64,000 nt of DNA from Puccinia triticina (GCF_026914185.1 NC_070565.1:1984001-2048000); one strand, 5' to 3'. Numbered from the stretch's first letter, positions 20,728-32,014 are shown. Notes: generated by a model not told the origin, from the letters alone. Made by a program: numbers and translations.

Positions 20728-23319
20728 TCAGCTGTAGAATTTCTCCTTCTTGACTGGGGATAGCTTGGTCTTCCAGTCAGGCATAATAGTGTCTAATAAT
20801 TTGGGGCTAATTATTGAACAGAATGCTCCACCATCAATGAGACATTTGAGTTTATACTTGTTACATAGTATATTAGTAGTGTTGGTTCCTCCTGTAGTGT
20901 GCATATTACCTACTTGGTCAGGTTTAACTACTGGTAACTTCCTAATATTATGTGGGGCTTTATCCTCTGGGATCTTGGAAATATTAGATATAAGCCTGTC
21001 TGCTTTACATGTAATGGCGTGATTAGAATTGCTTGCTGATTCATCATCTGAGTCATCAGAATCACTAGGAAGGGATTCTCCTGAGGAAATGCTAATAGTG
21101 TCACATGGTAATTGGTTATCTTCACTCTGAATCACTGATATCTTCTTGCTGATCTTCTTGGGACATTTGGTAGACTTATGCCCAGTCTTACCACATTCAT
21201 AGCATGTAATTTCTTTAGGAGCTGCTGGTTCTTTGGTCTCAGGTCTCTTATCTTTGTAATTGTCTCTTCTGCTTGTTTTGCTCCTAGCTTTGTCTTTCTT
21301 ACAAACATTCACTATACTTTCAAGTTGGTTAATGAATTCTGAAGTGTCATCATTAGTTCTGATAGCTAGGCGCATTTTGTACTCAGTTTTGGGGTCAAGT
21401 TGAGACAGTAATTTATCATTGATAGATTGGTTATCCAAGTGTCTTTCCACAGCTTGTATCCTGTTAACTTGGCTGGTAACCCATTCAGAAGGTTCAGTCT
21501 CACCATACACGTCAAATTTAGATCTTCTAAAAGCATCTCTGACTTTTCTTTTCCATTCAGGGGAGCTATATTTCTTAATGATGTCTACTTTCCAGAAAGC
21601 CCAATCTTTTGGTCCTTGAACTTCTTTCTTTCTATTGTTGTACCATATGTTTGCTGGTCCTGTAAATAATGAATTAAGTTTGGAACAAATGATTTGATCT
21701 GGTGCATTTGTATCATCCTGTAAACTGTCAATCCATTCTATAAATTTGTAATGGTCATATTCTCCTTTGCCAGAAAATGTGGCCCATTCACTTATTTTGG
21801 GTAATTTGGCTAATACTAATTTATGAATGGCTTTGTCCTCTTCATTTGTTGGAAAATTACGTGGAGTAGAAGATGTTGTTCTTCTGTTGGGAGTTGGTAG
21901 TGGAATTTCTACATCACTATCATCTGAATCTGAATTTTCTGCTTTGTGAGGTGGGGAGTTCACATTAGGTGCTCTGTCAGATTTCACTCTTGTTGAACTG
22001 CTGCTGGCCTGCATATGGGGTGGAGTATCTTTATTCACGCTCTCTTTCACCGGGGGATTAGGTGATGAGTGTCCAATATTGTTAATAGAATTTATTACTT
22101 GTAAAATTATAGTTTCCAATTTATCTTGTTTTGATGCTGTGTCCGTGGTTTGCTTCTTAAACCTGTTTACTACATCTTCAAATGTGGTAAATTGTGATGT
22201 AATTTTATCTTTAGTATCATTCTGCAGGGTTCTGAAGCGTGATTCTAACAAATTCAATTTCTGTAATATTTCTTGGTTGGTATTTTCTTGGTCTTCAACC
22301 AATTCTTCAGTTCTAGCCAGGGATCTAGTAACTTGGGTACTCAATATTTCAAGAGCAGAGGGCGCTTCATCAATCTTCTTATCCATACTCTCCAATTTAT
22401 TCAAGATGACAGTAAAGGCATCATCTTCTGAATTTACTTGCTCATCTACACGCTGTGTAACTTTGTGGCACAATTTCTTAAGATCTGAAGATAATTCTTT
22501 GTTACTTTGCGTAATTCTTTCTACAACAAAGTTAAGATTTTCTGTGTACACATGTAGAGCAGTTCTGAAGGGAGTATCTGGATTGTTAACAACATTTGTA
22601 ATATCTGGGACATTTGATGCGTGTTCAGAACCAGAGTTACTATTACTACTGAAGAAATGGGAGCTATTTAAGGATCTAGGTCCATCTGACGCTCCTGGCG
22701 GGCTATTTTGCCTTGCTCCAGATGTTGATAAGTGCCTTGAAGGGATCTGCCCAGGCGTATCATTTCTTCGTAAATTTGACTGCGCCATTGTTGATTGCGC
22801 CCAGTATTCCGCGGGTGTCTGGAATTCACATTTCTCCCCCTGCGTGATTGGGGCCTTGAAGCTGGTCTGCGGCGCTGGGGGCTTCTTAATGGAGAGTGGT
22901 TTTGTCTGCGGGACGGCTGGTGGATTAGGAGAGATTCTGAGCTGATCTCCATTGGATTCCAATCTTTTGTCCTCTTCAAGGTGGTTGTTAAACCTTTGAG
23001 GTCTATCATCGCCTGGAAATCCGCCCGGCAATACTTGAGATGTGCTATTATTGCCGCGTGGCTGCTGCGGTTGCGTACGTCCTTGAGCCACGTCTTGTAG
23101 CCCTTCATTCTGTAATAGTAGCGCTCGAACTTCTCTTCCGTCGAGACTGTTAGGAGAAGATAAATTCTTAGCTTTTCCTTTCTTTGTAGCGTATATAATT
23201 TTATCTGCTACAGGTTGTTTAGCTGGTGGAAGAACTGACACAGGTGGAAATCCTCTGCCTGGGTCTGATGAGCGGGTTCTTCCATTATAACCTCGAGTTC
23301 TGAGGGAAGGAGGGGACAT
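20728..23319 (-). CDS. gag: Ty3 Gag and start of protease
   Basis: 863 codons from ATG at 23319. A proline/serine-rich N-terminal part (about 1-250), a coiled-coil-prone middle, a capsid-like region (WATFSGKGEYDHYKF, WAFWKVDIIKKY), then a CCHC zinc knuckle (CYECGKTGHKSTKC, about residue 704) and the protease active site (LIDGGA, about residue 825). The frame stops at TGA 20728-20730, at a position where the related plus-strand element encodes Cys (KFHSCS against KFYS-stop). The stop is inside the protease, so it is either a recent nonsense mutation or a recoding site. The first ~210 codons are also open in the +1 frame (see 22668-23285). Confidence 0.88.
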   Translation of the reverse strand: MSPPSLRTRGYNGRTRSSDPGRGFPPVSVLPPAKQPVADKIIYATKKGKAKNLSSPNSLDGREVRALLLQNEGLQDVAQGRTQPQQPRGNNSTSQVLPGGFPGDDRPQRFNNHLEEDKRLESNGDQLRISPNPPAVPQTKPLSIKKPPAPQTSFKAPITQGEKCEFQTPAEYWAQSTMAQSNLRRNDTPGQIPSRHLSTSGARQNSPPGASDGPRSLNSSHFFSSNSNSGSEHASNVPDITNVVNNPDTPFRTALHVYTENLNFVVERITQSNKELSSDLKKLCHKVTQRVDEQVNSEDDAFTVILNKLESMDKKIDEAPSALEILSTQVTRSLARTEELVEDQENTNQEILQKLNLLESRFRTLQNDTKDKITSQFTTFEDVVNRFKKQTTDTASKQDKLETIILQVINSINNIGHSSPNPPVKESVNKDTPPHMQASSSSTRVKSDRAPNVNSPPHKAENSDSDDSDVEIPLPTPNRRTTSSTPRNFPTNEEDKAIHKLVLAKLPKISEWATFSGKGEYDHYKFIEWIDSLQDDTNAPDQIICSKLNSLFTGPANIWYNNRKKEVQGPKDWAFWKVDIIKKYSSPEWKRKVRDAFRRSKFDVYGETEPSEWVTSQVNRIQAVERHLDNQSINDKLLSQLDPKTEYKMRLAIRTNDDTSEFINQLESIVNVCKKDKARSKTSRRDNYKDKRPETKEPAAPKEITCYECGKTGHKSTKCPKKISKKISVIQSEDNQLPCDTISISSGESLPSDSDDSDDESASNSNHAITCKADRLISNISKIPEDKAPHNIRKLPVVKPDQVGNMHTTGGTNTTNILCNKYKLKCLIDGGAFCSIISPKLLDTIMPDWKTKLSPVKKEKFYS
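22668..23285 (-). CDS. Overlapping +1-frame ORF in gag, one stop
   Basis: Starts at an out-of-frame ATG 34 nt inside gag (AATGGAAGA) and ends at TAA 22668. It has one TAG 25 codons in; CAG to TAG would explain it. The translation is more protein-like than the overlapping gag frame: aromatic and basic helices (KFERYYYRMKGYKTWLKDV, AAIIAHLKYCRADF) and an arginine-rich tail (RRRPASRPQSRRGRN). The plus-strand Ty3 has an ORF in the same relative frame starting at the equivalent ATG (39035). No known domain. It could be an accessory or true Gag-like product made by leaky scanning, or chance. Confidence 0.4.
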
Positions 23320-24632
23320 AATAGAATTTATTTTGATTCAGTAGGTATTTTTTGTTTTTTTATTTTATAGAATTTTTAAGGTGTAAATGTACCTGAAGAC
23401 TTATCAGAAATAGCTGGGGAATCTGCGCGCTGATTAGTATCAGTGGTTTCCTCTCTAGCCTCACGGGGTTGTGTGTTTTTGTCCGTAACTCCAAGGGATT
23501 GGAGTTCTGGGGTGAGGGTGTCAACGTTGGTGGACACTGTACACAATGAAAAAACACAGAATATTAGTATTAAAAAATACCAATCTGACGGGAAAGGGGT
23601 AAGGAAAAGGATGTACTTTTCAGATTTGGAATATTCTGAGTGCTTTTAAAGTTATAGTGATTTTGCCGGAAAATCAGTGTAGGAATTTTTTCCTGTTGAT
23701 GGAAAGGGTTGAATTTTTGTTAGATGAAAGCTAAGAAGGTGGCGCAGAAGTGTATCAACTTGGTTTGTTGATTGCTCAAACGGCGTGGAGTGGAGCTCCT
23801 TTTAAACTCTTGGAACAGCGGTTCTACAAGAGGAGGGGAAGTAGTGATGCGCTTGTACAGCGCTTTTGGGATCTGTAGGCTAGGTATGTCACTTCTAGTC
23901 TGATCCGCTAGGTTCGCGCGGTTCGATCGGCGGTCTAAGATCGTCTATAGCTGCTCTAGATCAGGAGCTACGGGTGTTACAGTGATCCTGCTCGAGGGTT
24001 GCGGCTCGAGGGGGGTATGTACGGTAGGTATGCGCCTGTATGCGCTCTCTAATTGAGTTAGGTGGAGTGCGTCTAGCGTGTAAATCCCTGTAGATCCTTG
24101 CAGATCCGGGGTAATACAGTAGTACAGTATAATTGAACTGTAATTGAGTTATGTAGATCCTGTATACACAGGATGCGCATGGTGTATGTAGTACCACTTA
24201 GTCCCGCGACCTAATGCGCTCTCGAGTGGGAATGCAGTACAAATCCTTTCCTGCCGTAGGAATGGTAGAGTTTGGAGTCTCACGAAAAAAACCTAGTAGT
24301 GTAAATTGACCCTTGCGGTTCGATTGGTCAACTCAGATTTTTCGTATCTATTCTCCTTTTGGGGGGAACAAGCGTTCTGGTGTGTTTTCCGCAGAGAAAA
24401 TGAATGAAATTCACTAGAATTTCAATGTGTAGAGTCAACCAAGTGTGTATGATTCAATTTCTATGGGTTTTTGGCGAAATAGAGACAATTTTTCCAGTAC
24501 AAAAAGAGAGAGATAGTCAACAATAGGATGATTTTTTATGGATTTTTCCGGTTTTATAGAAGGAAACAGGGTGAAGAGTCTAGGAAAATGATGAGAAAAT
24601 AAGGGAGAATCTAAGACACAATCACGGGAAAT

Positions 24633-25055
24633 CTATTTAATGATTTGACTTCTCTTTCTGCGCGTAAATTGCGGAGGAGGGCTGTCAGAAGTGAAGGGGG
24701 GAAGCGTGGAGTAGGAGGTATGCTCTGTATAAGAGCAGTATTCCTCGTCAAAGGGAGGATATCCGTATGGAAAAGCTGTAAGTTGTGGTTTTCTAACAAG
24801 TTTAGTTTGTTCTTCTTCCACAAATTCTGATTCTTCAGTAGTATCAATAAGTGTACCGTCAGGATGATAGATACAAGTTATCCAAAGAGTACTGTGAGTT
24901 ATCCAGGTACAGGTGTAGAATTGGTCCTCTCCAATCAGTGTGTGGGTTTTTCTGACATGTTCTTGGACTTCAAGGTTATTAGGATCTTCCTTTGTGTATT
25001 TCTGTAATTTCAGGAGGTTGGAGTTGGGTTTGAAATCACAGATAATGGTGGTCAT
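24633..25055 (-). CDS. ORF between 5' LTR and gag
   Basis: 140 codons from ATG at 25055, placed about 115 bp after the 5' LTR and upstream of gag. Protein-like composition (MTTIICDFKPNSNLLKLQKY..., W/Y/C residues in the middle, basic C-terminus RRKRSQIIK). No recognised domain. Standard chromoviruses have no gene here. The two other Ty3 elements of the window also have a short basic ORF before gag, so a leader protein is possible. Confidence 0.4.
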   Translation of the reverse strand: MTTIICDFKPNSNLLKLQKYTKEDPNNLEVQEHVRKTHTLIGEDQFYTCTWITHSTLWITCIYHPDGTLIDTTEESEFVEEEQTKLVRKPQLTAFPYGYPPFDEEYCSYTEHTSYSTLPPFTSDSPPPQFTRRKRSQIIK

Positions 25056-25169
25056 TTGTCTTTTAACAAGACATTTTGGCGTAAAAATGGTAAGGAAATA
25101 GGTATGTTAGTATGATTATCACGGTTTGGGAGTGAGAATCACGGATAAATAATAGGCCAGACCCCCAAT

Positions 25170-25916
25170 TGTCAGCCTGTAGGTAACTAACCGTGTCTGA
25201 GAGGGTTGTTACTAGCAAGATGATAGTGTAATATGCCAAGGATGGGCCAATGGGTTCGTGGTAAGACCTGTAAAAGGTTTCACTCTATCAGTAATCTTGA
25301 CTGAGAGGCTTGCTCAATTAAGGTGCATCCAGATCAACACAGGGTGTTAATAGGCATCCAAGGAATAACTCAACTTGGGTTCGTGGTTTTACCTACAGAA
25401 AGGTAAGGGTAATCAAGAGTTGAGAGTATTCCTGAATTGAATGATGGGTGAGAATGAAAGCACTGTTTAACTATAGTATGGGTTAAACTTTGCTGTAATA
25501 ATATTCTGAGGGATAAACAGTCCTGAGGGGCGTGTTTATATAGAGGGGAAAGAGCAGGAGGGAATATGAGGCGCTTGGAGGCGCTTCAGGACCAGGGGGG
25601 AACTGGAAGCGCTCAAGGGAAGCAGATCCTCATGAGGATCAACATTGGAAATGATCAGGGCAGTGTAATGATCAGTACTGATCCTGGATCAGTAGCTGTG
25701 CACACTAGCTGATCATAACCAATCATTGATTCCATTCAGTGCTCTTTGAATTGGATTACATCATGTATTGTTTATGTAATTATATCATAACCAATATATT
25801 ATGTAAATGGGGACTGAGACGTAACAGGGGATAAATGAGTGATACCTGTCTTGGGGTATTTCACGTGTACAGTAATATTACAATGTATTGTAATCTTACT
25901 GTTGCACGTAACTTAA
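25170..25916 (-). repeat. 5' LTR of the minus-strand Ty3
   Basis: 747 bp, identical by eye to 16301-17047. On the minus strand a promoter-like stretch and the transcription start would lie in this copy. Confidence 0.92.
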
Positions 25917-26545
25917 AGGTGCAGGAGCAATAAGAGAATTCACTCCACTGACATAAAATTTGAACAAGGGTTGTATGGTGATTCATGACTCCCAGAAATT
26001 TCATAATTCCAGCAGAAGTTCATATTTTCCAAGTGCAGTTGGTAGTAGTGGGTTTTCCAAAAAAAAAAAAAAAACTGCCTTGTAAATTTCCCACAGCAAC
26101 TTGTAAATTTGAGCTTTGTAACCACTTTTATTGATCTTTACAAGGTAGATTTTGTGCAGTGTACCAAAACCACCTTGTAAAATTTACACAACACCTTGTA
26201 ATTTCAAACCTGGTTGCCATCATTATTGATTTTTGCAAGGTATATTTTGCATGGTGTACTGCTTCCTCAAAATTTGCCGTGTAAAATTTAGGTTTTTGCT
26301 GCAAATATGCAATTTTGCAATGTACTTTTTTTGCAAGGTGGCACTTTGTAAAAAAACACCAAGTAAAATTCCACATGGAAGACTTCAGGTATAATTTTAC
26401 ACGGTTGCTTTTACATTACAAGGTGGGAATCTAGTTAACACATTGTCAAATCACACATACCCCCCCTCAAGGTGTACTTTTACAAAGAAATTTTTTACAG
26501 GGCTTTGTACCTTGTAAAAAACCCTTTGTAAAATTCAATATCCCC

Positions 26546-27235
26546 ATATACTAAGGGAATAACTTTTTTTTTACACATCCCAGCCCCACAAAAATTTCAG
26601 GGCACTTACACATGTGCATTTTCTGATTTTCCTGCGTTTTTTGGGACATGTAGGGGGTGCGTGGTGGGCTTAGTACAAAAATTCCTACTAACTGTATAGC
26701 TTTTTTGTTACATCTTCAAACAGTTTAAAAGTTTCAGGGATTCTTAATCTTTGTATGATATTTGTGCCCTGAAATTTTTAGAAATGGGATGGCATCAAAA
26801 CATGAGATATAAGGGGTGCGTGGCAGTCTTAATTAGAAGAATCTGGCTAACTCTATAACTTTTGTGTTACATTTTCAAAAACTCTAAAAATTTCGGGGAT
26901 TATTAAAATTTGTATATTCTCAGTGTCCTGAAATTTTTACCAGTGGGATGGTATCAACACATGAGATATAGGGGATGTGTGGTAGTAATAACACCTCCTA
27001 GTGTACACCTCATATATCTCATGTTCTGATTCCGTAGAGTTGCAAGAAATTTCAGGGCACAGAGAATATATAGATATTAACAATTCCTAGAGTTTTTATA
27101 CTTTTTGGAAGTGTAATACAAGAGTTAAACAGTTAGCTAGCTTTTCCTTATTAAGACTGCCGCGCACCCCTTATACCTCATTTTTTGATGCCATCCCATT
27201 TCTGAAAATTTCAGGGCACAAATATTATACAAAGA
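26546..27235. repeat. Right part of repeat X with ~165-bp diverged tandem units
   Basis: After the target duplication ATATACTAA the X repeat continues. From about 26590 it consists of units of roughly 165-170 bp with the phrases CATGAGATATA(A)GGGG, GTGTTAC and CTGAAATTTTTA, at least two direct (26600-26760 and 26765-26935), followed by inverted units to 27235. The first unit has an inverted copy at 31590-31780. Related tandem units occur at 60950-61390. Confidence 0.65.
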
Positions 27236-29562
27236 CTAGAGGCCAAGGCGGCTGCGCCGCTGCAGATTACAGATCCCCAACTCCACTCTTCATTCAGCAG
27301 CAGTAGTTCATGTGTTCACGTGATCAATAAAACCAAGCTAAATATTGTTGATGTGGTCATTCAAAACACCTATCCATAGTTCTTTCTGGCTTTGCTGCTT
27401 CTCTTTGAATTTTTGAACTATGAGTTCCAAGATGATTGAAGTTCTTATCCTCCAACCCATAACTGCCACTCCCCCCTCTCTCACTGACCAGTCAAAATTC
27501 AATTGTGACTAACAACTAAATCAAGATATAAAAATTAAGTTTTTATCTCAAAAAGCCCTATCCCAGTGAGGTTTTAGGCCTCAAAATAAAAAGGGAGGGA
27601 TAGATGTACAACCATGACTGTGCTTAAAACACAACACAAAACAGACCAGAAAAATGATGCACAGATAAGATAGAGAGGAAGGGCAGAAGAAGGGAGGATC
27701 AAAATGTAGCCATGTACAGACCTTGTTTCAACTTCCAAGTGGCAAGGGCTTGGAAGAGTCATTCCTGCAGCCTTGAAGCCAACCATGCAGGCGGTGCAGC
27801 GCACAGGCTTTTGGGAGTTTTGAGGGAAAAATACTTGGAATTGTGGACTACAATAAATCTGTGCTCATCCTTTCCAGCAAACAGGTCGGACTCCTCAATG
27901 ATAAATCCCACCAAGTCCCAACAAACAATGAGCTTGTATAAGGAAAACAGTGGGCAGATAGGGGGATCTTTTTTATCAGAATTACAAAAACCAGTTTGCA
28001 GGGCATATCAACAAGCCTCAGGCAGGACTCCCATTAGTTCTTCTAGTTGGAGCTCATTGCTTGAGCGTAGGCGCTGGAATTGGAGTCGACTGCCAATGTT
28101 GCTGTCGCCGGTGGACCCCAAGCGTTGTGTGGCGTCGGCAACGGATGGACTCGTGTCCCGCAGCGTGACAGGCTGTTGGATTGAGCTGTGGTTGACATTG
28201 GCAATGGGTGGCGACCAAGCAACAAGTAGGCTCTTTTGTAGTCGGCAAGTTTTTCAATACAAGCTTGGATTTTTTTCTCCGTGCAAGTCGAGAGTGTTTG
28301 AGAAAAGGAGAGTCTACAAGTTTTTCTGATTCCAGTCGAGGTTCTTGACCAGCTGGTCCTAAATGTGAGAAGGCAGGGCGCCGGATTGTCAGGTGAACAG
28401 CAACAAAAGATGGAAGAAAGATGCGAGTGAGAGTGAGAGACCAACAACGATGACTCCGCCGACGTGTTGCAACACGATCTCCTCAAGCTGGACCCATACA
28501 AGATCCTCGCCTAGCGCATCGTTGGGGGTTGGAGCCATGGTGGGCAAGGCAGACGGTGTAATTTTTTTTTTTTTGATGATGGGTTGGTGGCGGGCTGGTT
28601 GGACAGGAGGGGTTAGAGGCTGTCAAGTAGTTTGGGTTTGGGGTAGGTCAGTGTGGGTCGTCGGGGGTGCGGTGACGGGAGAGTAGATTGTGTACGTTCC
28701 ATGGTCAGAGAGCGTGCGGTGTTGGAGTGCTTGAGTGATAGGACGGGGTGAGCAGGTTTGGTGGAGCGTGGTGGTGGTGGGAGGGGGTTACGTCTTGTGT
28801 CTGAGGTATGGTGAGACAGGTCCGGTAGATGGGGCTTGGTGAGGTGATGCTCAGACATAAGGAGAGGGGTTCAGGCGCCAAGGGCCGTGTGTGTGGCTGC
28901 GGTCGCGGGGTCTGGTGACCCTGATTACAAGGGGGTAGGGCGGCTGGGGCTGAATGGTTCTTGGGGGTTAGAAAAACGGTGGGTGAGGTGTATGGTTATT
29001 TCTTTTGGTGATGCATTGGTGGCAGGCTGGTTCGACGAGTAGAGCTGGAAGGTGTCATGTAGTTTGGTTTGAGAGGAGGGTCAGTGCGGGTCGTTGTGAG
29101 GTGCGGTAACGGCAGGGTCAAGTGCGTACGCTGTCATGGTTAGAGGGCGTGCAGTGGGGATGGTTGGTATGCGGAGGGGGGGGGGGCAGAGTCGGTGGGG
29201 CTTGGCGGTGGTGTTGGTGGCCAGCGCTATGGGGTGGATGAAGAGCATTGGCAAGAGGCCTGTGGTCTTGGATATAAATAGAGGGGTGGGGATGGGCTAT
29301 GATACCTTAGGCGACTCGAAGGCTGTAATTCCAGCTCAAGAGTTGTCTCACCCCCGTCCGCTGTTGCAATTGCGCAGTCCGGTGGGGGATATTCGTGGAC
29401 CCCCCTGTGCTTTAGGGCTGGGGGTTATCCTCTCACTGTTTTTTAACCCTGCTAGACAGGGATGGGTGTTGGGCCACGGTGCGTCAGCTTGCTGCGCTTG
29501 GTGGCTGGGTGCGGGGTGCGGGATTTATTTTTGGTTGTAAGCTGGTCTTTTTGTTTGTATGC
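27236..29562. other. Unassigned DNA with a ~150-bp direct duplication
   Basis: No confident gene. On the minus strand between about 28540 and 28050 there are possible short exons (start MAPTPNDALGEDLV near 28538) that I cannot identify. From 28560 to 29540 the plus strand is strongly G/GT-rich: 28564-28710 and 29009-29155 are diverged direct repeats (GGCTGGTTNGACNNG, GTAGTTTGG, AGGGTCAGTG). GATATAAATAGAGGGG at 29271-29286 is a TATA-like box. Confidence 0.35.
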
Positions 29563-29570
29563 ATTTTTTT

Positions 29571-31449
29571 GGGTCAGCCTAAATGCACTCCAAACTTTTA
29601 CTTCATGCACTCCACATTTTTGGCTTTAGGGGGCCAGCACTCCAAAAAAGTTGGAGTGCCTTGATTTTGTACTCCCAAAACATGGAGTCCCCAGATGGGC
29701 ACTCCATGTTTCTTGGAGTACACAACTGGGTACTCCAAAATTGACCAAAATAGGGGAGTGCAGCTAGATGCACTCCAAAAAAAATGGAGTGCAAGCCCAA
29801 GCACTCCACCTTTTCAGTGAAGGATTTTGGCTTTGCACTCCAGCTAGCAAATACCAAATGGAGTGCATTGGGGTGCACTCCAAGTCTCCTTTTCTTTGGA
29901 GTGCCCACAGCAATCACACCTCTCGATGACCGGTCTGGACCGGTCATTGAGGGGACTCACACGACCGGTCATCCAGAGGACTCATACCTCTTGATGACCG
30001 GCGCGGACCGGTCATCAGTCACACCTCCCGATTACCGGCACAGACCGGTCATCGAGAGGACTCACACCTCTCGATGATTGGTCAGACCGGTCATCGAGGG
30101 GACTCACACCTCTCGATGACCGGTCATCTCCGGTCATCGAGGTGAGTCACATTTCTCGATGACCGGTCAGACCAGTCATCCAGGGTAATAACACCTCTTG
30201 ATGACCGGTGTGTACCAGTCATCGAGAGGAGGTGCTACTCTTGATGACCGGTTGGTCTGACCGGTCATCGAGAGGAGATGTTACTCCCCTCGATGACTGG
30301 CACAGACCGGTCATCGAGAGGAGATGTTACTCCCCTTGATGACCGGCACAGACCGGTCATTGAGAGATGTGACTCACCTCGATGACCGGTCATCACCGGT
30401 CATCAAGTGTTATTACCCTCAATGACCGGTCTGACCGGTCATCGAGTGGTGTGAGCGGTGTGAGCCCTCTCGATGACCAACCGGTCATCGGGAGCATCGA
30501 GAAGTGTGAGTCCCTTCGATGACCGGTCTGTGCCGGTCACCAAGGGGAGCAGCACCTTCTCTCGATGACCGGTCTGTGCCGGTCACCGAGGGGAGCAGCA
30601 CCTTCTCTCGATGACCGGTCAGACCGACCGGTATTGAGAGTAGCACCTCCCCTCGATGACTGGTACACACCGGTCATCCAGAGGAGGTGTTATTCCCCTC
30701 GATGACCGGTCTGACCGGTCATCGAGGGATGTGACTCACCTCAATGACCGGTCTGACCGGTCATCAAGAGGAGGTGTTATTAGCCTTGATGACCGGTGTG
30801 ACCGATTATCGAGGTGTGAGTCCCCTCGATGACCGGTCTGTGCCGGTCATTGGGAGGTGTGACCGGTCCGCGCCGGTCATCGAGAGGTGTGACCGGTCCG
30901 CACTGGTCATCGAGAGGTGTGAGTCCCCTCGGTGACCGGCACAGACCGGTCATCAAGAGGAGATGTTACTCCCCTTGATGACCGGCACAGACCGGTCATC
31001 AAGAGGTGTGATTTCTGTGATTTCCCTCAATGACCAGCGGTCCGGTACAGACTGGTGAGAGGAGATGTTAATCCGCTCAATGCCGGTCTGTACCGGTCAT
31101 GGTTATCAGGAGGATCAAGTGGGGTGTGTTTGTACATAGCCCAGTTGAAGTTGTAGGCACTCCAGCTCTGCAGTACTGCACTCCCCTTTTGAGGAGGAGA
31201 AATATCAGGAATGGAGTGCTGGGGGAATGCACTCCAATCTGATGGAGTGAGACTCATGGGCACTCATTGCATTTCCTGGCCACTGGAGTTCTTTGTGGTG
31301 CACTCCAAAGAGTCTTGAGTCCCCGGTTCTGCACTCCAATTGACTTGGAGTACTCTAGTCTGTACTCCAACAATCATTGGAGTGCACACTCCATACACTC
31401 ACTTTTGAAGTGTATTTGGGATTTTTTTGGAGTGCATTTAGGCTGACCC
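29571..31449. mobile_element. Inverted-repeat element carrying a palindrome array, copy 1
   Basis: Ends are GGGTCAGCCTAAATGCACTCC at 29571 and its inverse ending GGCTGACCC at 31449. Flanks are ATTTTTTT at 29563-29570 and 31450-31457, an 8-9 bp target duplication. The outer ~340 bp on each side are packed with GCACTCC/GGAGTGC words in both orientations, like transposase-binding subterminal repeats. The core (about 29920-31100) is an array of GATGACCGGTCATC palindromes. No transposase is encoded. The second copy at 32015-33563 has a 9-bp duplication, which favours a Mutator-like origin. Confidence 0.82.
29920..31100. repeat. Array of GACCGGTC-centred palindromes
   Basis: Several dozen variants of the self-complementary word GATGACCGGTCATC, often doubled as GACCGGT(CT/GCAGA)GACCGGTC and joined by linkers such as GAGAGGTGTGAGTCCC or GAGGAGATGTTACTCC. 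Spacing alternates around 25-45 bp. Open frames across it translate to DDRSxPVIE-like strings and are artefacts of the repeat. The same word fills 32350-33230 and, with different linkers, 34955-35363. Confidence 0.92.
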
Positions 31450-31589
31450 ATTTTTTTTGTATGGAAAACCTCAGTTTTTTGGCTTTTGTAATTGTAAAAG
31501 GGGAAACCCTTGATTTTTTTTTTTTGTATTTTTGCCTTTTTTAAGGGGAACCCTTGAAGTTTAGTTCTACAAACCTGAAGCTTTAATAT

Positions 31590-32014
31590 ACTTGGATTAA
31601 GAATCCCTGAAACTTTTAGACTGTTTGAAGATGTAACAAAAAAGCTATACAGTTAGTAGGAAATTTCGTACTAAGCCCACCGCGCACCCCCTACATGTCC
31701 CAAAAAACTCAGTAAAATCAGAAAACGCACATGTGTAAGTGCCCTGAAATTTTTGTGGGGCTGGGATGTGTAACAAAAAAGTTATTCCCTTATACATATA
31801 CCCCAGAAAAGGGGGTATACAAAAAATAATTGATTAATTAAGAGTTGGTTTTTTTGGAAGTTTGAATGCATGATAATTCTTTTCAGGATTTTAGATGAAT
31901 TTTAAGCCTATTTGCGTCGCGTAGAAATGAGTTGAAAAAATCCGGTTGTGAATGCGGAAAAGGGGGTATAAAAAAACGGGGTACCAATGCGGAAAAACAG
32001 GGTATTTTTAGTAA
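31590..32014. repeat. Inverted copy of repeat X, left part
   Basis: Reverse complement of 15901-16141 joined directly to the reverse complement of 26555-26760. It therefore shows repeat X without the Mutator-like insertion (GTTATTCCCTTATACATATACCCC). It is interrupted after TTTTAGTAA at 32014 by the element 32015-33563 and resumes at 33573. Confidence 0.75.

Larger units (their letters stand above)
16301..25916 (-). mobile_element. Full-length Ty3 chromovirus with identical LTRs
   Basis: Two 747-bp LTRs (16301-17047 and 25170-25916), which I read as identical, enclose a minus-strand gag-pol. A two-base gap after the 5' LTR is followed by TGGGGGTCTGG, a possible primer-binding site. The element inserted next to the left inverted repeat of the Mutator-like element. 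I could not find a clean 5-bp target duplication. Identical LTRs mean a very recent insertion. The coding region is complete except for one in-frame TGA inside the protease. Confidence 0.9.
16142..26545. mobile_element. Mutator-like element, long inverted ends, 9-bp target duplication
   Basis: About 155 bp at the left (16142-16296, starting GGGGTGGGTGAATTTTAC) are repeated inverted at the right (about 26390-26545). Shared words include CCTTGTAATGTAAAAGC and CTAGATTCCCACC. The flanks are ATATACTAA at 16133-16141 and again at 26546-26554, a perfect 9-bp direct repeat. The inverted X repeat near 31790 shows the uninterrupted site. Long inverted ends and a 9-bp duplication fit Mutator-like elements. 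Without the Ty3 inserted at 16301-25916 the element is only about 0.8 kb and non-coding. Its interior (25917-26390) is rich in CCTTGTAAA/TTTACAAGG words. Confidence 0.8.

Noticed and set aside
22079..22945. 288-codon plus-strand frame
   Set aside because: Antisense to gag of the minus-strand Ty3; Ser/Leu/Cys-rich shadow of the gag codons.
27712..28329. 205-codon plus-strand frame
   Set aside because: Low plausibility sequence overlapping equally long minus-strand frames; no intron logic or motif to decide for either strand.
29603..30935. ORFs encoding strings like DDRSGPVIE in and near the palindrome arrays
   Set aside because: Direct translation of the GATGACCGGTCATC array and the GCACTCC subterminal repeats; repeated in all frames.
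29920..31100. CRISPR-like repeat array
   Set aside because: The repeats are palindromic with linkers that are themselves repetitive rather than unique spacers, and the genome is eukaryotic.
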